Assembly: GCA_016584495.1 (NCBI GenBank) | Contig: WAID01000005.1 | Coordinates: 372,501-436,500 of the forward strand | DNA: 64,000 bases | DNA from: Celoporthe dispersa | Lineage: Eukaryota; Ascomycota; Sordariomycetes; Diaporthales; Cryphonectriaceae | Direction of reading: 5' to 3' | In this document: in pieces, positions 1 to 11,300 of the stretch | How the letters are laid out: every line of letters starts with the position of its first letter | Position numbering within the stretch: the stretch's first letter is position 1 | Notes under the pieces: generated by a model | Seen by the model: the letters and a program-made list of their open reading frames with translations, nothing else | Told to the model about the DNA's origin: nothing | Database searches by the model: none | Translations under genes and position numbers: made by a program

Positions 1-2777
1 TTGCAGTGGCAAGGCTACGCGGCGATGGCGGCAGCTGTATATGCGAAGGATGTTCTGAAGCGGATCGCACCTAATAAAATTGAGGCTGAGAAGAGGCTAA
101 GAGAGATTCTCCCTGAGCGTTAGTGATTCCGAAACCACTTAACCCGATCAACGAGTTTTTGTTCGCAATTTACTAACGGACAGATAGTCAATGAGAAATT
201 AGAGGACATTCAATCTATAGCAAACAATGCGAATATGGTTGTTGAAGGCCTGAGGGCAGACAGCCATTCCAGGCGGGTCAGAGACTGGCTCTTGCCGCCT
301 GATCCCTCCACCAATGTCAACAAAGCTTTAGAGCAGCGTCACCCAGGCTCAGGTCAGTGGTTCCTTCAAGACAAGAGATACTCAGCTTGGAAGACCGAGC
401 ACAGCTCATTCCTATGGCTCTATGGAATCCCTGGATGCGGCAAAACAATCCTCTGCTCTACCATCGTCGAGGATTTGCAAAACATCGAGCCTTGCTCCTC
501 GACTCTACTTTACTTTTACTTCGACTTCAACGAAACCCAGAAACAGTCTCTCGGGAACACAGTCCGGTCACTCATAAGTCAACTATACGACAAGAGTAAA
601 GAAGTCCGACAACACTTGGCCTCACTCTACTCCTCTTGTAGAGATGGCAAACAACAGCCAAGCAATGATTCGCTGCGGGCGACCTTCCAGAATATGGTTC
701 AACAAGCTGGTGAGGTCTGGATTGTACTAGATGCGCTTGATGAGTGTCAGACACGGGAGGGAGCCGGAGGTTTACTGCCGTGGATGAAGCATCTGCGAAG
801 CGCTGAGAGGAATACACATCTACTTGTGACCAGCCGTCCGGAGCAAGAGATACAGGCGGCTATAGAAATGTGGGCTCACGAGGAAGACATGGTCCCAATC
901 CAGAGCGACTTGGTAGCGGACGACATACGCCGATATGTTCGGGCACGGGTGGGAGAGCACCCAGGATTCAGCAGATGGGAGTCGAGACCGGATGTGAAGC
1001 ACGAGATCGAGAACGCTCTATTCTGTAATGCTAACGGCATGTAAGTTTTATCGACAACCCGTGACTTTGCTAGTCGCTGAAATCATATAGGTTTCGGTGG
1101 GTGTCGTGCCAACTGGACGTCCTCGAGAGTTGTCTAGATTATCCGCAAGTACAAAAAGCGCTTATATCGCTGCCCAAGACACTGGACGAAACATACGCAC
1201 GAATCTTAGCAAAGATACCACAAGACTACGAGCCTTACACGAGACGGATCCTGCAGTTCTTGACCTACTCCGAACGACCTTTAAAGACCGACGAGGCTGT
1301 TGATGCCATTGCGGTGAACACGGAAGCAAGGCGTCGGTTCGATCCTAGAAACCGCATGCCGAAACCAGAAGAGATTGCAAGATACTGCTCCAGTCTAGTA
1401 GTGGTTGTACGAGGCCAATATGTTGACAATGAGGAGAATGCAGTACCAAGAATGCAGCTTGCGCATTTCTCTGTCAAAGAATATTTGATGTCAACAAGAT
1501 TGCAAGATGGCATTGCTAATGGACTCGAAGAGACAGCTGCCAGAGCTTCTATTGCAAGAGTCTGTCTATCATATCTGCTAGAGGTCAACCCCAGGCTCAC
1601 AGTAGCGGATATCAGACAATCCTTCTCACTGGCACAATATGCAGCACAATATTGGATGGCCCATGCTGAATTTGGGATGGTTTGCGATGAGAATCTCTAC
1701 ATTATCAGAGAGTTCTTTGCACATGAAGATGCAGACAAGATCTGCTACCAGCTGCACAATCCTGAAGGTCCATGGCGACAATATGAGGATTTGGCACCTT
1801 CCTTATATTATACATCAATTGGCGGATTCATATCTCTTACACAGATTCTTCTTGAGCAAGGGGCTGATGTGAATGCCCAGGGAGGACAGTATGGCAATGC
1901 CCTCCAAGCTGCTTCATCAGAAGGGCATGAACAGATTGTTCGAATGCTTCTTCAGCAAGGAGCTGATGTGAATGCTCAGGGAGGATATTATGGCAATGCC
2001 CTCCAAGCTGCTTCATCAGAAGAGCATGAACAGATTGTTCGAATGCTTCTTGAGCAAGGAGCTGATGTGAACGCCCGGGGAGGATATTATGGCAATGCCC
2101 TCCAAGCTGCTTCATCAAGAGGGCATGAACAGATTATTCGAATGCTCCTTGAGCAAGGAGCTAATGTGAATGCTCAGGGAGGATATTATGGCAATGCTCT
2201 CTCAGCTGCTTTATCAAAAGAGCATAAACGGATTGTTCGATTGCTTCTTCAGCAAGGAGCTGATGTGAATGCCCAGGGAGGACTTTTTGGCAATGCTCTC
2301 CAAGCTGCTTCATCAAGAGGGCATGAACAGATTATTCGAATGCTTCTTGAGCAAGGGGTTAATGTGAATTCCCAGGGAGGACTTTTTGGCAATGCACTCC
2401 AGGCTGCTTCATCAAGAGGGCATGAACAGACTGTTCGAATTCTTCTTGAGCAAGAGGCTAATATGAATGCCCAGGGAGGATATTATGGCAATGCTCTTCA
2501 AGCTGCTTCATCAGGAGGGCATGAACAGATTGCTCGAATGCTTCTTGAGCAAGGGGCTGATGTGAATGCTCAGGGGGGACGTTATGGCAATGCCCTCCAA
2601 GCTGCTTCATCAAGAGGGCATGAACGAATTGTTCGAATGCTTCTTGAGCATGGGGCTGATGTGAATGCTCAGGGAGGATATTATGGCATTGCTCTCCAAG
2701 CTGCATCATCAAGAGGGCATGGACAGATTGTTCGAATGCTTCTTGAGCAAAAGGCTAATGTGAACGCTCAGGGATAA
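1..2777 (+). CDS. PNP-NACHT-ankyrin NLR-like protein (5' part outside window)
   Basis: A STAND/NLR-type receptor read over three exons, 1-118, 188-1040 and 1091-2777. The first exon encodes the tail of a PNP_UDP phosphorylase-type domain (QGYAAMAAAVYAKDVL). Intron 1 (GTTAGT...ACTAAC...TAG) and intron 2 (GTAAGT...TAG) keep the frame. A NACHT domain follows, with Walker A GIPGCGKT and Walker B WIVLDALDEC. After a helical linker come about 10 ankyrin units of exactly 33 residues (99 bp) that are almost identical at DNA level. The frame stops at 2775-2777 inside another ankyrin-like unit, 12 bp before a copia LTR copy, so the 3' end has probably been cut back. The family is known for ligand-triggered oligomerisation in fungal non-self recognition; the ligand here is unknown. 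It is convergent with the HET-NACHT-WD40 pseudogene. Confidence 0.85.
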
Positions 2778-2789
2778 TATTATAGCAAT

Positions 2790-2988
2790 TGTGGCATTGC
2801 CTTGATGGTGAATGCTTCACAACGGGGGTCACGTGGCCTGGCGGCCCGAGCGTGCGCGATGGGATAGCCCATATCGCGCTCGCGCGACCAGGCCAGAATA
2901 GATAGCTTTTGAATCAAGCAAGCAACAACCAATTCAACAGTGAACCTCACGATCCTTTTCTGTACGTACGTACTGAGCCCAGCCAACA
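2790..2988 (+). repeat. Solo LTR of the copia family (LTR1 copy a)
   Basis: A 199-bp copy with TG...CA ends (TGTGGCATTGCC to CCAACA), the internal ACGTACGTACGT-type palindrome and the GC-rich foldback. It matches the LTRs of the element at 48291-52161. It sits between the convergent 3' ends of the PNP-NACHT-ankyrin gene (12 bp away) and the HET-NACHT-WD40 pseudogene (145 bp away). The flanks GCAAT and GAAAG do not form a target duplication. Confidence 0.85.
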
Positions 2989-3133
2989 GAAAGATAATAA
3001 ATTGAAACAGGCCCCTGAGACCCGTTTTAGGGCAAAGAGAAAAGAAGAAAAGAACAAATTATTAGCAAAAGATGAGAAAGAATATGATTACAAGATAACG
3101 TCGGCTTTGCGCCTCCTCAAGAACATAAAGTAA

Positions 3134-6100
3134 TCAAGGGTCAAAGCTGAAGCAAAGAACTCGGCCCGATGCGCAGCCTATTGCGACAGTCGATCCAGCC
3201 ACAGCAGAAGCAACCGGGCGGTACTCCGATGGGAGCCATAACAGATTTTCTGCGCCGCTTGTAATCCAATGGCCATCCGAACTGATCCCATAGCCACAGC
3301 GCTGAAGCGATTGGGCCTTATCTTCCGCTTGTACCTGCAGTAGGGTAGCTGCAGAAGAAGGATTTTCAAAGCTGAAAATACCAATTTCTGTCTCGAGGTA
3401 TGCACCAGTAAAATCCAGCGACAAATTATCCAGCATCCGACCGACCTCGAGCATCTGCAGGCATTGCCCTGACCCGATGTCCCAGATCCGGATCGTGCAA
3501 TCACGAGAGCCTGATGCGATCCGCTGTGAGTCGCCCGAGAAGGCTACTGATCTAACTGAGTCGCTATGGCCCTCGAGCATCTGTAGGCACTGCCCTGTCC
3601 CAGTGTCCCAGATCCGGATCATGCAATCACGAGAGCCTGATGCGATCCGCTGTGAGTCGCCCGAGAAGGCTACTGACATAACTGTCTCGCTATGCCCCTC
3701 GAGCATCTGCAGGCATTGCCCTGTTCTAGTATCCCAGATTCGAATCGTGCTATTGTAAGAGCCTGATGCGATCCGCTGTGAATTGCCTGAGAAGGCTACT
3801 GATGAAACTGAGTCGCTATATCCCTCGAGTATCTGCAAGCACTGCCCTATCCCAGTATCCCAGATCCGGATCATGCAATCGTAAGAATTTGATGCAATCT
3901 GCTGTGAGTTGCCTGAGAAGGCTATTGATGAGACTGAGTTGCTATGCCCCTCGAGTATCTGCAAGCATTGCCCTGTCCCAGTATCCCAGATCCGGATTGT
4001 GCTATCGTAAGAGCCTGATGCGATCCGCCGTGAGTCGCCCGAGAAAGCTACTGATGTAACCCTCTCGCTATGCCCCTCGAGCGTCTGCAAGCATTGCCCT
4101 ATCCCAGTATCCCAGATCCGGATCGTGCTATCATAAGAGCCTGATGCAATCCGCTGTGAGTCGCCCGAGAAGGCTATTGACGTAACCCAGTTGCTGTGCC
4201 CCTCGAGCGTTTGCAAGCACTGCCCTATCCTGGTGTCCCAGATCCGAATTGTGCTATCATAAGAGCCTGATGCAATCCGCTATGAGTTGCTCGAGAAGGC
4301 TATTGACGTAACCCAATTGCTATGCCTCTCGAGCATCTGCAGGCATTGCCCTATCCCAGTGTCCCAGATCCGGATCGTGCAATCACGAGAGCCTGATGCG
4401 ATCCGCTGTGAGTCGCTCGAGAAGGCTACTGACATAACTGTCTCGCTATGCCCCTCGAGCATCTGAAGGCAAGGGCTCCAGTTATCCTCTATTACTGGCA
4501 TTGTCTTTATCTACTATGGTTCTTCCTTTTTGAAGAGCTGCTTAGTTAAGCTGTTGTTGGAGCTGAAGATAAGTGCTGAAGTGTAAACCTGCAGTGGGCT
4601 GTTTTCGATCGCCCACTGATTATATAATAGAAAACGCTGCATATCTCGAACCAGTTGAACCAGCGAAGCTGTATCATGCTGATGCTAAACAGGTATTAGT
4701 TATGCTTATTTCTTTATATATTCTCGAACATATATACCTGAAGCTTTCTATAAAGCTTTGATAAGGCATGCACGCCTTGGTGAAGGCTTCGAAGAAGACT
4801 CAGGGCTTCAAGCCAGTGAAGGTAGTGCTGCCTCAAGAACTTCTCTATCATGCCCTTATCTTGTAGATAGTCATCAGACTCGGTCTCGAGCAGATGGTCT
4901 ACCCAATTAACGCAAGAATACGCGACCGCAGCCAAAGGATCGGGCTGTAGTCAGCCAACTTTGTCGATAAGGACACCAGGATGCTGTATGCCGTAGATGT
5001 TGCGGCGGAGATTCTGTGACATAATCTCGATCGATCTTGAAAGGATCGTCTAGTATTCTTTACCAGGACCGAAAGGAAAGATTTGTCCTAATGCATTCTG
5101 AAGAAGAAAATCCTTTGCTGATTAGTGGACGAAGAAGATTGTCCGATCTCTCAGCGTGAGGAAAGATCCGCAGTATCCTATGATCTCTGCGAGAGTCTTG
5201 TGATTGCTGGAAGCTTTCGCAGGAAGCTCGGTCAGAGAAGCCAGTTCATCCAGTTCGATAGGTCGTCGTACGATAGAGAGCGCTGCTAAGATCTTTTGAC
5301 AGAGCTTAGCATATCTTGAATGAGATATGTATCCCATCATCTGTTGATAAAGGCTGTCCAGGCCAGATGGAAATGCAGCCAATATCTCTTCATCAACCTC
5401 CCAGCCTGGGATCTCAGCAAGTTCCTGACAAACCAATGCTGCTCAGAGGAAGGTGCCCTCTGCATTCGATACCAAATAGCGCTTCACAGCTTCCTCCATG
5501 CTGCTATCATAATCATGTTCCTCCGCCAGGCTATTTACCTTTATATCGATATAGAAAGCTACAGCTGCGGAAATAAAATCTCGATTCAACTCAAGAGACA
5601 GGCTGCTGGTATACGCTGATTTATTGAGGGATCTTTCGATATTCGGCCAGTTACGACTTGACACAATCCACTTCACCATTGGGCTGGCTGCTACTGAACA
5701 ACGGGTAATGAAGTCTAGGAGTTTTGGCAAGTCTGCTGTGCATTCGTCGAGCGTATCGATGATGAGATAGGATGTAGCGAGACCTGGATCTTGAATGATC
5801 TTTTCAAAGATAGAAGATAGGGCATACCAACTGTTTGCACCTGTGAACAACTGCTCGCCTGCGCGGTCGTATTCCTCCCGGACATACGATATAAGCGACT
5901 CCCGCTGATCGATGAGTAAGTAGAGCAACCCTCGCAGAACAGCTATAGCATTGTTAATGCGTAAGTCAGCAGCCTGGCAGAAGAAAAACAAGATTATGCC
6001 AGATTTGACGATCTCGTTCCTCTCCAGCTCGTCAATAATACTGCAGAGCAATATCGTTTTGCCTTTGCCGGGGTCACCTTTGATCCAGAGTAGTCGACTC

Positions 6101-7062
6101 TGGTCATCGTCTTGCCAGCGCCGAAAGATATCGTTCTCCAAGATCCACTTGTACGACCCCTCGAGCAAGCCGCCTTTCGTTTATTCGATGCGCTCCTTGT
6201 CGACTCGAGGGTCAGTGGTCTGCAGTGCTTTTCTGCCCTTCTGGTTTTCTATCACAGAATATAGTCTCGTCAGCCTTACTCTTTCAGCTTCGGGCCACAG
6301 AGCAGGATAAAGTATTGTGATGAATATACCATTGATTTCCTTATGAAGCCGACGAATTGCATTGCTTTTCTCTTCACCATAGGTTACTGCCATAGAAACA
6401 CCAAAAATGCTTTGGAGACAGTAGGCCCAGTCTTCTTCGCGGGTAGTCTGACGTGGCTCTGCCCACCGGAAGCGCTCCTCAATGCTGAACTGAGTGAGAA
6501 TGCCCCCCTGAAGAGCCAAGACAGCAATACCTATGATTTGATGGATTTGTTGCTCGAGAGATCTCTTATCACCAAGCCGCAGGCCCTCCTTTGTGAAGAA
6601 TTCGACGGACGCAGGCGCCAGAAGTTCTTGGAGTGTCCAGCCTCGTTTGAACCATCGACTATTTCGGAAAGCCAGCTCCCACGCAGCCTCAGATTGCTGA
6701 TTATTTTCTCTGGAGCTAGGAATCGAAACATCCGACAAGTATGCATAGCATCGAGTTGCATTCCAATACCAATAAAACATAGATTCGATAGCTCTCGTCA
6801 GCTCAGCCTGATTCGATTTATTCATGCAGCAAGTATCTATCCAGAAGTGTTGTAGGCTGTCATGTTCAGCTTATGCTGCGCAAAACTTGATCTTATCGTA
6901 GCCGGGTTTTTCCATCCCAGTGCTATTGACCAGATCTTGATAGGAGACTTCCTCAGCAGGATCTAAGCTCCATGTGTGCGACAGTATGGCATATGCGGGT
7001 ATCTCGCGAACCAGATCCTCTGTCAGCTCAAAGTTGCTGTTGCTGAATTTCAAAAGTCGCAT
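3134..7062 (-). pseudogene. HET-NACHT-WD40 (HNWD-type) NLR, inactivated by in-frame stops
   Basis: Read from ATG 7062 this is one long frame. It has a HET domain (MRLLKF start, AYAILSHTW, RGWTLQELLAP), a NACHT domain with Walker A GDPGKGKT and a DTLDEC Walker B, a helical linker, a 53-bp intron (4685-4737) and then eight near-identical 42-residue WD40 units. The architecture is that of the het-d/het-e/het-r incompatibility family of Podospora. At least nine in-frame stops interrupt it, at 6871, 6181, 5443, 5122, 5050, 4951, 4514, 4511 and 4280 (lowest base of each codon). No frameshift is needed. Most stops sit where the family has Gln or Trp (CAA/CAG to TAA/TAG, TGG to TGA/TAG), which fits RIP. 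A pogo element lies 89 bp upstream of the start codon. Confidence 0.9.
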
Positions 7063-7150
7063 TGTTTCGAGCGGGGTTCGTGATTGTGCTAAGGCTAGAT
7101 CTGGTCGGATTCGAAAACAGAGATCACCACCAGACTCGATACCAACAATA

Positions 7151-9344
7151 CTGTTCAACCCCCCCCTGCCGGACACCCGTACCCGCCGGACGCTAGAATG
7201 GAAAATGCTCCACACAAACGCTATATATTTATACAGTCAGAAATATATCAATTTAAATCGCAAAATAATAAGTAATATATTATTAGAATGTTCTGATTCC
7301 CCTCATTCTAAATATCTGGCCGGCATTCGGCTAGCCCGTTCAGAAGATGTACGAACTGGTGCTGAAACCTCGTAAGGAATGTTATCAAAATCCTCATCAG
7401 TATCCTCCTCGTCAACCTCGTCTTGAACCTCTACAACGTCCTCAGCAGGCATATGCTCTTCTTCCTGGACTGTGTCAGAGTCTTCACCAGCCGCAACCGC
7501 TTCTGAAATAGTCATAAATTGTTTGTTAGGATTGGGGATCTTCTTGCGCCTTCGGGACTTCGAAAGGGCTTCATTCTGGGCCTTGAGGGAGGCATTCTGT
7601 TGCCGGAGCAATATAACCTCAGCCTGGAGGTCTTCAAGATGATTGGCGATCCTCCTCAACTTGCTGCATTCATTGTAGCTTCGGTCTCGGCTTATAGAAG
7701 TGATAAAGCTGTGGGAAAGTGGCTCATCCTCCTCACTCTCTTCCAGTTCGTCTGCCCCTCGTTTTTGCTTATCCTCTTGGATTTCCTCATGATCTAGAGC
7801 TTTCTAGCGGTTGATTGGATAGTTGCCACTATGTCTCCATTCTCCTTTTACTACTCTAGGCGTAACTGATGCTCTAGCTGTAATAAGGCACTTCAAGAAG
7901 TTGATCTTATTAACAGGGGCGGAGTCCGTAAGATCTTGCAATTTTTGAAGTTCTTTTCGATAAGCAGCTTTCTCAGCAGCAAAAATGCCGTTATCCAGTA
8001 GCTGGAGGCCATGGGAGATATATGCTGGAAGGAAGCAAAGGAAAACGTTGTTTAAATAATAAGAGGCTATGAACTCCAGCTTTTCTATATCAGCATATTA
8101 TCCTTGAGAAATACTACTATTTGAGCATTGAATTTACTGAAGTATAGCTTTTATAGCCATCTAAAATAAGGAGAATTGCTCGTAATATATCATTCTTACG
8201 AAGAATGTTCATCTGAGGAAGGAAAATATCCTCTAGCTATGCTATTGCGATTTCGTTGCTTGTTCAGCTATTCGGACTTGTAATCATATGCTAGATAAGC
8301 ACAGATATCTTCATATCTTCAGAAAACCATTGTTTCTGAAGATCTTTGCCCTTGAAGATAATGCCTGGATCAAGAAGATGGCCTATAGCTGTACAGCATT
8401 CGATAAGAGTAACCCAGCTTCTGTCTTGGCTGCTTTTCAGGAATGCCTTCTTTTTTCAGAAGATTCGAGAATTAGAGAGTTCAGGCCTAGCAGAAATATC
8501 AGTTCAAGAGCTCTAAGATGAGAAATCTATAGAAATTTACTATATCCAATCATAATGCCTCCCTTGTCCACATTTGCTGTAAGCTGTAGCTCAATCTATC
8601 TATATTCCTTCTCGCGAATATCGAAATACTAGTTGACAGCTTTCGGAGTGAAGGCATTGTATCGGATGGCCTCCTGGCAAGAGCCTATTTTGTAGCGAAT
8701 ATCAGGATTTCTCTTCTTGAAGCCCTCATTCCATTTGCGGCCGAGGGCATTCACATCTCCCTTCTGCTTAAGGAGGGCAGCCACTACGCCATGCACAGCA
8801 GAAGCCGATAGCGCATATCCTAGGCTTTCTTGCTTGAGGATCCATTGCGATATCTTCTTCTCTTCAGTAGCAGAAAGGCGTTGTTGAGGTTGCTTTACTT
8901 CTTGAACTGAAGACCCTCCATGCAGGCGGTCTGAGAGCGTTTGGGGAGGAATTCCGTGCTTTTTAGCTGCTTTTCGTAAAGAGATATGATTATCTATCAC
9001 ATCAAATAGGGCATCAGCTATATTCTCCTCGTTCCAGGCGTGAGAAGGCATCGTAGCTGGTTGAGGTAGAAAGATGTTGAAGGAAAAGGATCACAGAAAT
9101 CAAGACAGGAAGGAACGAATATTAGCGGCCGGCATTGCTAGAATTACGTCACGAAGGGCCGAACCATAGAAATATATATATCAATCGATTGCTTAATCAA
9201 AGGGCTATCTATTAATCATAAAGGAATTTGAATAGCTTCAGTATTGAAGAGAATGTGTGTAAGTGAAGATGTTGAGTTTTGTATGGCGCTGTCAGAAATT
9301 AGCTGTCCGGCGGGTACGGGTGTCCGGCAGGGGGGGTTGAACAG
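7151..9344 (-). mobile_element. pogo/Fot-type Tc1-mariner DNA transposon, RIP-decayed
   Basis: A 2194-bp element with perfect 40-bp terminal inverted repeats (7151-7190 and 9305-9344, beginning CTGTTCAACC) and a TA duplication on both sides (7149-7150, 9345-9346). Transposase is on the minus strand. An N-terminal psq/CENP-B type helix-turn-helix piece is open at 8629-9051, and a C-terminal piece with a leucine-rich coiled coil and acidic tail is open at 7303-7659. The DDE region between them survives only as fragments (for example GIMIG) broken by many stops. It cannot encode an active transposase, but the intact ends could still be mobilised in trans. It separates the HET-NACHT-WD40 pseudogene from its likely promoter. 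Confidence 0.9.
8629..9051 (-). pseudogene. pogo transposase N-terminal fragment
   Basis: 140 codons from ATG 9051 carry the DNA-binding half of a Fot/pogo transposase. An HTH_psq motif (SLRKAAKKHGIPPQTLSDRL) is followed by a CENP-B/Tc5-type helix-turn-helix (SATEEKKISQWILKQESLGY). The frame ends just before the conserved SYFDI-like stretch that normally leads into the DDE domain. Downstream, the same strand has family-like fragments in all frames with frequent stops, and the C-terminal piece resumes at 7659-7303. The sequence is AT-enriched relative to the termini, as expected after RIP. Confidence 0.8.
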
Positions 9345-9346
9345 TA

Positions 9347-10325
9347 GTAAGCAACCAAACGCTTTGATGAAAATGATTGCTTTTTTATAGGCAGTTTGAA
9401 CAGGCAGTTTGAAGACTAGCAGTATCCGCTCGAATGTAGACTGAGGTGCTGCTCCAATATCTTTTGGTCCTTGAAGGGGAGTTTCTCTTGCCTGCGACTG
9501 CAATGATGCACCCCCGCTTTGATAGTATGTATCAGCACGGCACAGGATGGATGGCTTCTGCGGAACGCAAATATCCGGATGCTTACATAACTGAGGAGCA
9601 GGATTACAAGATAGTCTGCTTTTCTAATTATAGCTAACAATATGAACGGACGAGATATCTACAGTAAGATTCTTATAGCTCTTCAGTTGTCAATTCAAAT
9701 ATAGATCGGAACTATAGCCTTATAAGCTCTTGAACACTCGTATCAGTTATAATTGTTTGCTGCATTCGAGAATCATACTTAGCCCGCTCTTGCTAGCATA
9801 GACTTCTCAGATACAACAGCTATCCTCGGATTACTAGAATGTAAGGATATTACTTACATTATAACAAGGAAGCGCAAAAATTATGTGAGCAAGTAGCAGA
9901 AAACCAGCATATCTTGACAATCTTATAGCAAAGCACCTGAGCAATGTGAGTTTCAAATGGGAAGCGCTGGAGAGCCATGTTGACACAGATCCGTATTCAA
10001 GCTAGAGGTATGCTTTGCTTGATCTGTTTGTCCCAAGTTGGGGACAGGGGGAGAGGAATTGTGATGGTAAGGCAGCGGCAAAGGGATGGTATCCTAACTG
10101 CTCAGCTCTCTCCTAGCCACTTGCGAAGCCATCCTCTCTTCCTGGGCCCAGTAGATGAGGCTCCATGCATCACCTTCACCTCGCTGTACCGTTGCCGCCC
10201 CCCTGTGTCCAATCAGCAAGGAGTCCTTTGGCTAAATTGCGCCCAGGCGCCCAAGTCCATTCCAAGCAGACCAAATACTCGATCGTATTGTTGATGCGCC
10301 TTTCCCTAAGAATCTTAGAGACCCG
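9347..10325. other. No supported gene; original upstream flank of the HNWD pseudogene
   Basis: The only open frame of note is 9446-9637 on the plus strand (63 codons, high in Tyr and Met). It matches no family I recognise and has no clear start context. The left part of this stretch is presumably the former promoter of the HET-NACHT-WD40 gene, now displaced by the pogo element. Confidence 0.4.
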
Positions 10326-11300
10326 CTAGATGTCTGTAGGAGGAGGGCCATCATCATCATCATCCTCTACCTCCTTTGCCTCGTCGGCCAGCCCGTCAGC
10401 GCCTGCACGGCACACGCAGAGGGCCACCTCAGCCTGCAGCTGGAGAGTGCTTCTGGGGCCAACCGTGGCAAAGTTGAAGCAGGCATTTTTGAGCGCCCAC
10501 TCCTGGAATGCCGCTATGATGCCAGCCTCTGCCTGCTTATTGCGCCCTCCTGGAGCGGATCGCGGCCTGCGAGTCTTGTGCGTGCCAACACGCTTCTGAA
10601 CCGCCGCTGCGGGCTTTCGGGGCTTCCGGGGCTGGGTGGCGTCAGTACCCGAGGCTGAAGGCTGTCCTGTAGGCCCCATCCCCATACTCACCGGTCAATT
10701 CGTAAAGGGCCTCATCAGGGCAGACAGGGCTGTGTATCGCACGTTCAAAGGCCCTTGTCTGGTGTGGGTGCTGGTCTTTTGCCTCTCGTGGATGCGAGCG
10801 CTGTGGGTGAAGGCGTTGTTGCGACTCCATGGCAGCTGAAGGCCCTGGACGTCTTTTCAGGCCCGGTCCGTCTTCCTTGTTGGGAGCAACCCCACCGTCA
10901 ACGGGATCAGTCACAGTGCCAGTCGCCTGGGACCCTGTGTTACTGCTGCTAGCATGGCCGAATGCAGCGCTGCGAGACGCGCCTGCTCATATTTATTGAT
11001 ATGACTGCCCTCTCAAGGCTGGGACCTCAGATACATACCAACAATGCCCTCAGATCCAGCGTTTGGACCTTTAGGAAGCAGGCGCAGCTCCTTGACTGGC
11101 GGGAAGGAGATGTCAGACCAGCTATCATCGAAACCGCCGTAATCAGACTCATCACTTGAGATCGCAATCACCATATCACATGAGCTCCCCGACATGGCTA
11201 TTGTATCACCAGTAGTATGGTATTGAGATGTAGAGAAAGCTGGAAAATTCGAGAATGAGCTGATAAATTTGGCGGGAAATCTGAGCACCTTGAGATCCAA
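10326..11300 (-). CDS. Hypothetical protein of a dispersed family, copy 1
   Basis: Not a family I can name. From a probable start near 11195 (MSGSSCDMVIAISSDESDYG) an acidic N-terminus is followed by an intron (GTATGT...GAGCAG, about 10948-11024). A basic, proline-rich middle exon runs to about 10700 (FERAIHSPVCPDEALYEL). The last part is Lys/Arg-rich (RKPRKPAAAVQKRVG), with a helical segment (GIIAAFQEWALKNACF) and an acidic tail ending at 10326. Parts of the middle and basic regions recur at 39628-40281 with a longer linker, so copy 1 may have an internal deletion. The composition suggests a nuclear or DNA-binding protein, possibly from a mobile element. Exon limits are uncertain. Confidence 0.4.

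Noticed and set aside
1837..2777. Regularly spaced 99-bp repeats (and 126-bp arrays at 3450-4500, 14940-15870, 29000-29300, 38640-39180) resembling a CRISPR-like array
   Set aside because: They translate without gaps into ankyrin, WD40 or TPR units in a eukaryotic gene and have no unique spacers.
1837..4059. Long antisense frames in the ankyrin and WD40 arrays
   Set aside because: They are periodic shadows of repetitive coding sequence with no start context, domain or introns.
4685..4737. Frameshift between the NACHT and WD40 parts of the HNWD pseudogene
   Set aside because: A 53-bp intron with GTATAT, CTAAT and TTTAG accounts for the change of frame.
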